Source of the DNA: Budorcas taxicolor | Taxonomy: Eukaryota; Chordata; Mammalia; Artiodactyla; Bovidae | Direction of reading: 5' to 3' | Length of the DNA stretch: 64,000 nt | NCBI RefSeq assembly: GCF_023091745.1 | Contig: NC_068935.1 | Coordinates: forward strand, 60,784,724-60,848,723 | In this document: one piece after another, positions 54,935 through 64,000 of the stretch | How positions within the stretch are numbered: position 1 is the first letter of the stretch | Layout of the letters: every line of letters begins with the position of its first letter | Notes under the pieces: model-generated | Told to the model about the DNA's origin: nothing | Seen by the model: only the letters and a program-made list of their open reading frames with translations | Database searches by the model: none | Program-made: the position numbers and the translations under genes

Positions 54935-56080
54935 GGGATGGAAGAATAAATAGCTGTAAGAAAATTATCATTGAATATAGCCAAAAGGTTTGATGACTGA
55001 AAGTACATTAAGGGAAAAAAAAGTGAACTGAAAGTTTCTATCATATGTGTTTCCAAAATTAACTGCTCATGGTTATTTTATGTAAAGTAGTAGCCAGAGA
55101 ACAAAGATGAATTAGAGCAGTTCCACAGGGAAACATAGGGACCTTGATATATGTTTATTTTTAATTAGATACCAGAAGGGTTAAGTACATGAGGTCATTA
55201 GAAGAACAACTGCTCCAGATTAGGTCTCTGATACGTGCAAAAGTGGCAAGTTGCAAGATGTACTTTTCCAGTAACAAAAATACTAAGCCCTACACTTTAA
55301 GTAGAGCATCACTGAACTGGAATTGGTTCAGAGGATAAAGAGAGTGATAGGAGATCACTCTCCTAAATAAGTGCAGGAATTTTTAGCTTGAAAAATAGAT
55401 GATTCTAGGATGACAGGATCAATGTCTACAAATATTCAAAAACTTGCCATGTAAAAGATGAAACAAAATTGATTTGTGTAGCTCTAAGTGAGGAAAGGAG
55501 CCAGTTATTGAAGTTTCAGAGTTGCTGATTTAAGTCAATATAAACTACAGTTCTAGCTGCTCAACTACTGAACAGCCTGTGTCACATAATGATGAGTCCT
55601 TTGTTCAAATAAACATTTAATAAGTGATAGAATGATTCTTATTTGGGGTACTGGTGAGAGTATTATAGCACTAAGTGGCTGTTGGATGAAAGAAACTTAA
55701 AAAAAAAAATACTTTCATCTTACTGGATTCAACCCTGTGTGCTATCAGTGGAATTGGTATTCCTTTGAAGATTTGTGTGGTTTTCATTTATCTTTCTTTC
55801 TTCTCATGTTTTTGACAAAACCATTAAACAGTATCACACTACGGCTTTTCAAGGAGACAGTAATGTATGAATGAAAACACTTTGAACACATTTGCACATA
55901 ATAGTTCTGCAAAATATTTAATGAGTAAATTTGCTATGAATATCCTAACAATAACATTCAACCTACATTTCATCATCTTATTCACAAGAATTATATCCAA
56001 ACAGACACATTTAATATGCCCAACCAAAAGCCTATTAATTGAAATGCAAACAATAATAATAAAAGTGCCTGAGATTTATG
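54935..56080. other. Intergenic sequence, mostly unique
   Basis: Possible weak L3/CR1-like text at about 55,380-55,560 (TTTTTAGCTTGAAAAATAG, TTCAAAAACTTGCCATG). Otherwise nothing recognised. Confidence 0.35.
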
Positions 56081-56081
56081 G

Positions 56082-56282
56082 ACCTCCCTGTTGACTCAAC
56101 TGATAAAGAATCCGCCTGCAATTTGGGAGACCTGGATTTGATCCCTGGGTTGGGAAGATCCCCTGGAGAAGTGAACTGCTACCCACTCTAGCATTCTGGC
56201 CTGAAAAATTCCATGGCCTATTATAAATCCATGGGGTCACAAAGAGTCGGACACATGACTAAGTGACTTTCATTTTCACTTT
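56082..56282 (+). mobile_element. Bov-tA SINE
   Basis: GACCTCCCTGTTGACTCAAC head, diverged body and GGACACATGACTAAGTGAC tail, ending in TTTCATTTTCACTTT. Confidence 0.85.
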
Positions 56283-56413
56283 ACTATGTACAGAGGATGA
56301 GATAGTTGGATGGTGTCACTGACTCAATGGACATGAGTTTGAGGAAACTCTGGGAGATAGTGAAGGAGAGGGGTCCAAAGAGTCAGGCATGACTTAGTGA
56401 TTGAACAACAAAC
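56283..56413 (+). mobile_element. BovB 3'-end fragment
   Basis: CAGAGGATGAGATAGTTGG to GATTGAACAACAA; about 130 bases directly after the Bov-tA. Confidence 0.75.
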
Positions 56414-56487
56414 TATGTGCTAGGCAATTCTTAAGCCTCTTGCATGTATTATTTTAACACAGTCACTTGAAGTAAGTACTGTTGTAT

Positions 56488-58290
56488 TGTGAAAAGAAGG
56501 AAAGCAAAAAGCAAAGGGGAAAAGGAAAGATATACCCATTTGAATGCAGAGTTCCAAAGAATTGCAAGGAGAGATAAGAAAGCTTTCCTCAGAGATCAAT
56601 GCAAAGAAATAGAGGAAAACAATAGAATGGAAAAGACTAGAGATGTCTTCAAGAAAATTAGAGATACCAAGGGAACATTTCATGCAAAGATGGGCTCGAT
56701 AAAGAACAGAAATGGTATGGACCTAACAGAAGCAGAAGATATTAAGAAGAGGTGGCAAGAATACACAGAAGAACGGTACAAAAAAGATCTTCACGACCCA
56801 GATAATCATGATGGTGTGATCACTCACCTAGAGCCAGACATCCTGGAATGTGAAGTCAAGTGGACCTTAGAAAGCATCACTACGAACAAAGCTAGTGGAG
56901 GTGGTGGAATTCCAGTTGAGCTATTTCAAATCCTGAAAGATGATGCTGTGAAAGGGCTGCACTGAATATGCCAGCAAATTTGGAAAACTCAGCAGTGGCC
57001 ACAGGACTGGAAAAGGTCAGTTTTCATTCCAACCCCAAAGAAAGGCAATGCCAAAGAATGCTCAAACTACCGCACAGTTGCACTCATCTCCCACGCTAGT
57101 AAAGTAATGCTCAAAATTCTCCAAGCCAAGCTTCAGCAATACATGAACCATGAAATTCCAGATGTTCAGGCTGGTTTTAGAAAAAGCAGAGGAACCAGAG
57201 ATCAAACTGCCAACATCCTTTGGATCATTGAAAAAGTAAAAGAGTTTCAGAAAAACATCTATTTCTGCTTTATTGACAATGCTAAAGCCTTTGACTGTGT
57301 GGATCCCAATAAACTGTGGAAAATTCTGAAAGAGATGGGAATACCAGACCACCTGACCTGCCTCTTGAGAAACCTGTATGCAGTTCAGGAAGCAACAGTT
57401 AGAACTGGACATGGAACAATAGACTGGTTCCAAATAGGAAAAGGAGTATGGCAAGGCTGTATACTGTCACCCTGCTTATTTAACTTATATGCAGAGTACA
57501 TCATGAGAAACGCTGGGCTGGAAGAAGCACAAGCTGGAATCAAGATTGCCAGGTGAAATATCAATAACCTCAGATATGCAGATGACACCACCCTTATGGC
57601 AGAAAGTGAAGAGGAGCTAAAGAGCCTCTTGATGAAAGTGAAAGAGGAGAGTGAAAAAATTGGTTTAAAGCTCAACATTCAGAAAACTAAGGTCATGGCA
57701 TCTGATCCCATCACTTCATGGCAAATAGATTGGGAAACAGTGGAAACAGTGTCAGACTTTATTTTCTGAGCTCCCAAATCACTGCAGATGGTGACTGCAG
57801 CCATGAAATTAGAAGACACTCCTTGGAAGGAAGGTTATGACCAACTTAGATAGCATATTAAAAAGCAGAGACATTACTTTGTCAACAAAGGTCCATCTAG
57901 TCTCCCAGTAGTCATGTATGGATGTGAGAGTGCTTTTGAAGTGTGGTGTTGGAGAAGACTCTTGGGAGTCCCTTGGACTGCAAGGAGATCCAACCAGTCC
58001 ATCCTAAAGGAGATCAGCCCTGAATATTCATTGGAAGGACTGATGTTGAAGCTGAAACTCCAATACTTTGGCCACCTGATGCAAAGAGCTTGCTCATTTG
58101 AAAAGATCCTGATGCTGGGAAAGGTTGAGGGCAGGAGGAGAAGGGGTGACAGAGGATGAGATGGCTGGATGGCATCACTGACATGGGTTTGGGTGGACTC
58201 CGTGACTTGGTGATGGACAGAGGCCTGGCATGCTTCAGTTCATGGGATTGCAAAGAGTCAGACATGACTGAGCGACTGAACTGAACTAAA
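56488..58290 (+). mobile_element. 5'-truncated BovB LINE inside a MIR
   Basis: From the linker (GTGAAAAGAAGGAAAGC) to the terminal GACTGAACTGAACTAAA. The MIR reads on at both sides; TTGTATT/TTGTTATT at the joints is a possible imperfect target duplication. Confidence 0.93.
56489..58159 (+). pseudogene. BovB reverse transcriptase broken by few nonsense codons
   Basis: The frame starting at 56,489 stays in register to about 57,768, broken by stops at 56,963-56,965 (HSI-type segment, Ser to stop), 57,554-57,556 (IAR-stop, just before the catalytic YADD) and the TGA at the end. Motif A is FIDNAKAFDCVD; YADD is intact at about 57,580. The C-terminal part has deletions (57,817, 57,900, 57,930). 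This copy has the least frameshifted RT core in the window. Confidence 0.88.
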
Positions 58291-58842
58291 TTGTTATTAT
58301 CTCCATTTTAAAAATGAGGAAATAGAAGCATAGAGAATGTATGTATTTTGCTCAAACACAGCTGCTAAGTTTGCAGAGCCAGGTTTCAAATCTATGAAGC
58401 ACTGTTCCTAACCACTTCATTATGTAGTTTGGTATGACTTGATTTCAGATAGTTATAGATAATTACTCTTCTCTTTTAAATTAGATAAAAGTAATTTTTC
58501 AAGTAATATGTAAATACCTTTTCATTATAAAATTAAAACATTACTTATAAAGTTAAAATTTCTCTTGAACAGCCACCAAACTCAAATGTAGCCTGTAGAT
58601 AAATTTGTATCCTACACAAATGTAGCCAGTGCTATATGTGTTGTATAATATTTGAGATATTTAAAACCTTTAAATTCATATATACAAATGTATGTACATA
58701 CACATGCATGCACAAAACACATATATTTTTTTAAGGTATCAACATAGAAATAGAAGTATTCTTCTGCAACATTATTTTTTATTGAACAATTTATCTTGGA
58801 TCTCTTTTCATTACAGTACCCAGAGTGATTCTGTATTCTTTT

Positions 58843-59149
58843 CAGTTCAGTTCAGTTCAGTCGCTCAGTCATGTCCGCCTCTTTGCGACCCCATGAATCG
58901 CAGCACGCCAGGCCTCCCTGTCCATCACCAACTCCCAGAGTTCACTCAGACTCACGTCCATCGAGTCAGTGATGCCATCCAACCATCTCATCCTCTGTCG
59001 TCCCCTTCTCCTCCTGCCCCCAATCTCTCCCAGCATCAGAGTCTTTTCCAATGAGTCAACTCTTCGCATGAGGTGGCCAAAGTACTGGAGTTTCAGCTTT
59101 AGCATCATTCCTTCCAAAGAAATCCCAGGGCTGATCTCCTTCAGAATGC
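58843..59149 (-). mobile_element. BovB 3' end, young-looking
   Basis: (TTCAG)n terminus then TCGCTCAGTCATGTCCGCC, CAGCACGCCAGGCCTCCC, ending at CTCCTTCAGAATG. Very like the copy at 35,260 in its 3' part. Confidence 0.92.
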
Positions 59150-59217
59150 TATTGCATAATATTCCCTGATATGGAAATACTTTAAATTTAGCTTTCCCCT
59201 GCTGGTCGGCTCCTAGG

Positions 59218-59221
<4 letters not shown>

Positions 59222-59265
<44 letters not shown>

Positions 59266-59268
59266 TTC
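59222..59268. repeat. (CT)n microsatellite followed by poly-T
   Basis: About 17 uninterrupted CT units (59,224-59,257) and a T-run; likely length-polymorphic. Confidence 0.95.
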
Positions 59269-59746
59269 CATGACAAATAAGGTTGTGGGAGTATTCTTGC
59301 CATATCTGTTTTTGTTTTTGTGCAAATATTACTCTGGGGTAGACACAGAATAGTGGTATTGTTTGGTCATTGATGGTATGCATTTTGATTTTAATACATA
59401 CTGCTAACTTGTCATCCAAAATGGCCGAACAAACTGATACTCTCAGCAGGAGTGGTAGGAAATTTAGAAAACAGAATAGCTCCACTTCATCTAGAATGTA
59501 TTAAAGACATGTGAATTGATGTGATCATATAAATAATGTAAACTGTAGGATCTGGTGATTCCCAAAGTTACATCATCAGCATGACCTCTCAGCTGAGCAC
59601 CAGACTCATATCTAATTATCTGCTTAATATCTCCATTTCTACATCTAATAGGCCTTTCCTTTTTTTTTCCACATCAAGGCAATTTATTAACATAAAAGGG
59701 AATGCTAGTTCACTGTTGGTGGGAATGTAAGTTGGTACTGCCACTA

Positions 59747-59964
59747 AGTTGGGCTTCCCTAGTGGCTCAGACTGTAAAGCATCTGTCTGCAATGCAGGAG
59801 AGCCGGGTTCGATCCCTGGGTTGGGAGGATCCCCTGGAGAAGAAAATGGCAGCCCACTCCAGTATTCTTGCCTGGAAAATCCCATGGACTGCGGAGCCTG
59901 GTAGTTTATTGTCCATGGGGTCGCAAAGAGTCGGACACGACTGAGCGACTTCACTATCACTTTC
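59747..59964 (+). mobile_element. Bov-tA SINE with 10-base target-site duplication
   Basis: Nearly consensus copy with canonical GGGTTCGATCCCTGGG B box and GTCGCAAAGAGTCGGACACG tail; ACTGCCACTA at 59,737-59,746 and 59,965-59,974. Removing it restores the L1 text exactly. Confidence 0.95.
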
Positions 59965-60213
59965 ACTGCCACTATGGAAAATAGTATGGAGATTCCTCAA
60001 CAAACTAAAAATAGAACTACCACATGATTCTGCAATCCCATTCCTGAGCATATATCCAGACAAAACTATAATTTGAAAAGATACTTGCATGCATATATTT
60101 GTAGCAGCACTATTCACGATAGCCAAGACATGGAAACAACCTAAATGTCCAACAACAGATGAATGGATAAAGAAGAATATATATATATGAATATTATAGT
60201 CTGTCTAGCATAG

Positions 60214-60418
60214 TGTTAGTCACTCAGCTGTGTTTGATTCATTGTGACCCCCACAGATTGTAGCCCACCCAGCTCCTCTGTCCATGGGATTATCCTGGCA
60301 AGAATACTGGATTGGGTTGCCATTCCCTTCTGCAGGGGATCTTCCCAACCCAGGGATTGAATCTGGATCTCCAGCATTGCAGGATGTTCTTCACCACCTG
60401 AGTCACCAAGGAAGCCCC
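60214..60418 (-). mobile_element. Bov-tA SINE
   Basis: Inverse copy from GTTAGTCACTCAGCTGTG to CCTGAGTCACCAAGGAAGCC within the same L1. Confidence 0.87.
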
Positions 60419-61036
60419 AGTGGAATTACTTGGCCATAAAAAAGGATTAAATAATGCCATTTGCAGCAACGTGAGTTTATCGTACTAAGCAAAGTAAATC
60501 AGAAAGAGAAAGAGAAATACCATATGATATCATTTAAATGTGAAATCTAAAATATAACACAAATAAACTTATCTATGAAACAAAAACAGACTCAGAGAAC
60601 AGACTTATAGTTGCCAAGGGGGATGGGGGCTGAGGAAGGAATGGATTGGGAGTTTGGGATCATCAGAAACAAACTAGTATGTATAAGATGGATAAACAAT
60701 GAGGTCCTACTGTATACCACAAGAAGCTATATTCAATATCCTACCATAAACCATAATGGAAAACAATATGAAAAAGAATGAATATACATATATATGCATA
60801 AGTAAGTCACTTCATTGTATACCAGAAATTAACACAGTGTTGTAAATCAACTATACTTCAATAAAAAATAAAAAAAAAATTGAAAAGCTAAAACAAAACC
60901 ACACAAGCACGCACACACACACACTGCCTTTGTGGTCTCCTGCTCTGTGTGCTATTTTTATGTGACTTCATGTAATCCTATAACTATAATAATTATATGA
61001 ATTAAAAATTTTTTAAATGTCTACTGCCCAGATCTT

Positions 61037-61163
61037 TGGAGAAGGAAATGGCAACCCACTCCAGTATTCTTGCCTGGAGAATTCCATGGACAGAGGAGCC
61101 TGGTGGGCTACAGTCCATGGAGTCACAAAGAGTTGGACATGACTGAGTGACTAACACCCACCA
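61037..61163 (+). mobile_element. Bov-A unit without tRNA head, with 10-base target-site duplication
   Basis: Starts TGGAGAAGGAAATGGCAACC and ends GACTGAGTGACTAACACCC. CCCAGATCTT flanks it at 61,027-61,036 and 61,164-61,173, so the head-less form is a 5'-truncated insertion, not later damage. Confidence 0.9.
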
Positions 61164-61359
61164 CCCAGATCTTACTCTGAGTTCCAAATCTATATCTTCA
61201 CACACCTTCTAGATATCAACTGTTTCCCACTGATACTTCAAAACTTAACATGTTCAAAAAATGGAGTCATCATTTTGTTTTTCTCTCAAAACCTTGCTAT
61301 CTTCTTGTATTCACTAGTATTATAATACATCTCTCTGAAATAGGTTGACATAGCACTCT

Positions 61360-61426
61360 TTTTTTAATATAAATTTATTTGTTTTAATTGAAGGCTGATT
61401 ACTTTACAACCAATGCAATATTGTAA
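61360..61426 (-). mobile_element. 67-base L1 3'-tail insertion with 13-base target-site duplication
   Basis: TTTTTAATATAAATTTATTTG, then TTTTAATTGAAGGCTGATT-ACTTTACAA is the inverse L1-BT terminus. GACATAGCACTCT occurs exactly at 61,347-61,359 and 61,427-61,439. Confidence 0.9.
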
Positions 61427-61469
61427 GACATAGCACTCTAATACTTACCACAGTTTAAAACTACATTTT

Positions 61470-61590
61470 TGTTTGTTTATATCCTGCTTCCTTCACTAGA
61501 ATGCAACATACATGTGGACAAGAACTATGTTTAACTTATCACCTTATTTTCAGAACCTGGTTCATATTAGGCATCAATAAGTTGTTATCA
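61470..61590 (+). mobile_element. L2 3'-end fragment
   Basis: CACTAGAATGCAACATACATG, GGACAAGAACTATGTTTAAC and AGGCATCAATAAGTTG match the L2 end. Confidence 0.5.
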
Positions 61591-61934
61591 TCATTTATTC
61601 AGTCAAAAGACAAAAACTTGAGAGTCACCTGCCCTCACTTACTGTTTTCACTCACCAGTGAGTCATCAACTTTTATAGAATTTGCTTCCTCAAAAATTCT
61701 CATATCTGTGTCACTGCTGCTGTCTTAATCTTACATCATTTTTTAAAACATATAATAGTGTTCTTTTAAAGGCCTATTTTCATTTTATAAAATTTTTGAA
61801 AAGGGACAATCTCCGTTATTTCTGCTATCATGAAACTTTGCTCGCAATATATTTTGACATAGAATTTTAAATTCTCATTACTTTTACAGCTTATATCATA
61901 TGGTTTCCTACTTAACTGTATTTATTTTGTATGA
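61591..61934. other. Unique intergenic sequence
   Basis: AT-rich; nothing recognised. Confidence 0.4.
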
Positions 61935-62175
61935 GTAATAAAGGCTACCATTACCAAGTACCTACTATGTAACAAGCAAATAATATAATGAAACAAATAT
62001 TTACTGTTGTTATCATTATCCTAACTTTACAAAAGGGGACTGAGGCTCATAAAGGTTAAATAAATCCCCAAGGCCTCTACAGCTAGTAATTAACAGAGAC
62101 AGAATTCAACCCCGGGTTTGTTTGAATATCAGAGTGTTCTTTTTACTACATCATTATTACCTCCAGCAACTATAT
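61935..62175 (-). mobile_element. MIR SINE
   Basis: AAGTACCTACTATGTAACAAG, TTACAAAAGGGGACTGAGGC, ACAGCTAGTAATTAACAG and AACCCCGGGTTTG in inverse MIR order. Confidence 0.65.
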
Positions 62176-62189
62176 TGTCGTTGACAGTA

Positions 62190-62370
62190 TCTGACTAGCA
62201 CTTCATAATTTCTGAAGTACTCTCACACACCATCTCATTGACTCTTATTTCAACAGTCTGAAAATCTAAAGCTCAGAGAGAAGTCCCTTGGCCAAAGTCA
62301 CAGCGTAAGATGATGGAATCCAAGTCTTCTGACTCTCAGTCCACAACTCTTTCCATTATATGATCCTGTC
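62190..62370 (-). mobile_element. MIR SINE
   Basis: CTCACACACCATCTCATTG, AAAGCTCAGAGAGAAGTCCC and CCAAAGTCACAGCGTAAG; adjacent to and in the same direction as the preceding MIR. Confidence 0.6.
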
Positions 62371-63394
62371 TTTGTAAATATTCTCAGCATGAGTCCCATT
62401 TCTTCCTCATGTTTTCCATAGCACTTACACAGAGCTGAGCACAAAGTAGCTGCCTAATGTGTTTCTTAGTTTTATAACTTGGCTTAACAAAATGCTCAGA
62501 TGTTTTTTTACAAATACAACTCTTTGACAACTTGAGTGATAATACCTATCCTTTTAGTTTCTCAGAAAACAGAAATTTTCCTGAATTAATCTACTCACTA
62601 TGTACATGGCCAAATCTTACTTCTTGTTTTCAAATCTTCAATAACATTCTGTTGTCTTCTAAACAGTATCATCTTACTTTATGATCCTTTTTTCTAAGCA
62701 ACTTCTCTTTACCTTTAATCTAGTTTTCAACTTAAATGCCACCTCAGAGAAATAGCAAAGAACATTTCTATGTACTAAAAACTATCACTATTGTCCTCCT
62801 TTAAAATATTCATATGTTCAAATATACAGTGAGTTGAAGATGGTTCTTATCACAACTGTTCACATTTTATTTGGAGATTTTCTTTTAGTCTGTGGACATT
62901 AGCACAACCATTATTGCTACAGATGAAGCAATACTGTGTAGTTTCTTCAGGGGGAAGGATTCAGTCCTGGGTGAAAGGGTATAGCGTCAATGAGTCAGAA
63001 GCTTGAAAATGACCCACCCTGCTGCCAGCATTGCTACAGATCTCTTGGTGTAGAGCCCAGATACATTCCAGTAAACTGCTCAAAATGTTTGATTCCATTT
63101 TTTATTTGGTTGCCAATTTATTAAGTGGTTAACCTTGGACTGCATCTATTCAGCATTTAATTAATTAAAGCCAGTTTGAAATACCTTTACAAATCTTACT
63201 AATTTCAATACACCAAACTGGCACATTTATAAGCATCTAGCAATTGCTAAAATACTAAATAATCTTCACTAAAATGTTGCCATTGCCAGAAAACCATTAA
63301 TCAACTCAAGAGCTAATTGTTAGGTTGAAAGAATAAAAGCCATCCAACATTTCTTCTCCCTCTTCCCAGTTTTGGAAGACAAAAATGTGGGAAG
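62371..63394. other. Intergenic sequence, mostly unique
   Basis: Possible short L2 piece at about 62,600-62,800 (AACTTAAATGCCACCTCAG). No exon seen. Confidence 0.35.
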
Positions 63395-63545
63395 TACAAT
63401 TTCACAGAATTTCAGAGCAAGAAGAGCCCTCAGAGACTATAAACTTATCCTCCCTATTGTAAAATGGGGAAAGTGAGACACAAAATAGTGATTTAGTAGT
63501 AAAGTCGGGATTATAGTCTATGGTTCTAATACTTAGATATTTCTC
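63395..63545 (-). mobile_element. MIR3-like repeat
   Basis: TTTCAGAGCAAGAAGAGCCC, TTGTAAAATGGGGAAAGTGAG and AGTAGTAAAGTCGGGATTA suggest a diverged MIR-class element. Confidence 0.45.
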
Positions 63546-63608
63546 AATTCTGGAATACCTTTTACTATGGAAAATTATTCTAAATCACTATTCACGCATT
63601 CTATGCTT

Positions 63609-64000
63609 CCAGATGTGCAAGCTTGGTTTAGAAAAGGTAGAGGAACCAGAGATCAAAATGCCAACACCTATTGGTTCATAGGGAAAGCAAGGGAATTAAA
63701 TATATATTTCTTCTGCTTCATTCACTATGCTAAAGCTTTTGACTGTGTGGATCACAACAAACTGTGGAAAATTCTTAAAGAGATTGGAATACCAAACCGC
63801 CTTACCTGCTGCCTGAGAAACCTGTATGCAGGTCAAGAAGCAACAGTTACAACCAGACATGGAACAATGGACTGGTTCAAAGTTGGGAAAGGAGTATGAC
63901 AAGGCTCTATATTGTCACCTTGCTTACTTAGCTTATATTCAGAGTACATCATGCAAAATGCCAGGCTGGGTGAAGCGCAAGCTGGAATCAAGTTTTCTGG
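63609..64000 (+). mobile_element. BovB RT fragment, continues past the window
   Basis: Starts at CCAGATGTGCAAGCTTGG (QAGFRK region) and runs off the right edge. The open piece 63,567-63,899 carries a damaged motif A (FIHYAKAFDCVDHNKLW, first Asp replaced by His) and a stop at the GVRQGC site. Old, non-functional. Confidence 0.88.

Larger units (their letters stand above)
56414..58435 (-). mobile_element. MIR SINE split by a BovB insertion
   Basis: The left half (56,414-56,487: ACTATGTGCTAGGCAATTC, AAGTAAGTACTGTTGTATT) and right half (58,292-58,435: TTATTATCTCCATTTTAAAA, CACAGCTGCTAAGTTTGC) are adjoining parts of one inverse MIR. Confidence 0.75.
58700..59440 (-). mobile_element. L1M fragment interrupted by BovB
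   Basis: Inverse old L1 text runs at 58,740-58,842 (GAACAATTTATCTTGGATC) and on after the BovB (GCATAATATTCCCTGATATGG, AGTGGTATTGTTTGGTCATTG, GATACTCTCAGCAGGAGTGG). Confidence 0.6.
59690..60890 (+). mobile_element. L1 ORF2 C-terminus and 3' UTR
   Basis: TTCACTGTTGGTGGGAATG, GCAATCCCATTCCTGAGC, ACAACAGATGAATGGATAAAG, the 3' UTR (GGTCCTACTGTATACCAC) and the A-rich tail at about 60,865-60,885. Carries Bov-tA at 59,747-59,964 and 60,214-60,418. Confidence 0.75.

Noticed and set aside
58843..59149. Target-site duplication for the BovB at this position
   Set aside because: Flanks (TATTCTTTT and CTATTGCAT) share too little; the insertion is supported by continuity of the L1 around it, not by a duplication.

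Overview
This is mammalian nuclear DNA from a ruminant, almost certainly a bovid (cattle, sheep, goat, buffalo or a relative). The sequence is dominated by BovB (RTE-clade) LINEs, Bov-tA and BOV-A2 SINEs, CHR-type tRNA SINEs and ruminant L1 elements, with older MIR, L2, Tigger and MER5 remnants beneath them. No bacterial or viral gene organisation is present.

One protein-coding gene is recognisable: VAMP7 (SYBL1), on the minus strand. Its first coding exon lies at 4,034-4,188 and encodes residues 1-48 plus two bases of codon 49, with good acceptor and donor sites. About 12.6 kb upstream, at roughly 16.5-17.1 kb, is the only CpG island in the window. It holds GC-box, CCAAT and ZNF143/SBS-type motifs and a good minus-strand splice donor at 16,764/16,763, so it is the natural candidate for the VAMP7 promoter and non-coding exon 1. 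The part from 1 to about 17 kb is therefore VAMP7 intron 2 (part), exon 2, intron 1 and promoter. From 17.1 to 64 kb I see no host exon, and the DNA is best read as intergenic sequence upstream of VAMP7.

Layout: 1-4 kb, intron 2 with small SINE/BovB/L2 pieces; 4.0-4.2 kb, VAMP7 exon 2; 4.7-16 kb, intron 1 with MIR, Tigger, MER5, an internally deleted L1 (6.2-10.7 kb), L2, an MLT1-like LTR and Bov-tA copies; 16.4-17.1 kb, CpG-island promoter; 17.5-24.6 kb, two inverted BovB pairs plus a 1.9-kb BovB; 24.7-35.2 kb, L2 and several L1s riddled with SINE and BovB insertions; 35.3-40.2 kb, BovB copies, one with a 345-codon open frame; 40.7-46.9 kb, L1 remnants; 47.6-51.7 kb, a nested stack in which a BovB and an L1 sit inside an element that joins an L1-type 5' UTR to BovB sequence; 52-64 kb, CHR SINEs, more BovB, MIRs split by insertions, and L1 fragments.

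About 20 separate BovB segments are visible and none is intact. The most interesting observations are the L1-5'UTR/BovB chimera, two BovB copies sharing a 4-base duplication that splits the reverse-transcriptase frame with an 11-base stop/start overlap, repeated internal deletion of L1s, long inverted BovB arms close to the VAMP7 promoter, and clean target-site duplications that date insertions relative to each other. Repeat family names come from recognition by eye, not a library search; element boundaries are good to roughly 5-30 bases unless a target-site duplication is given.
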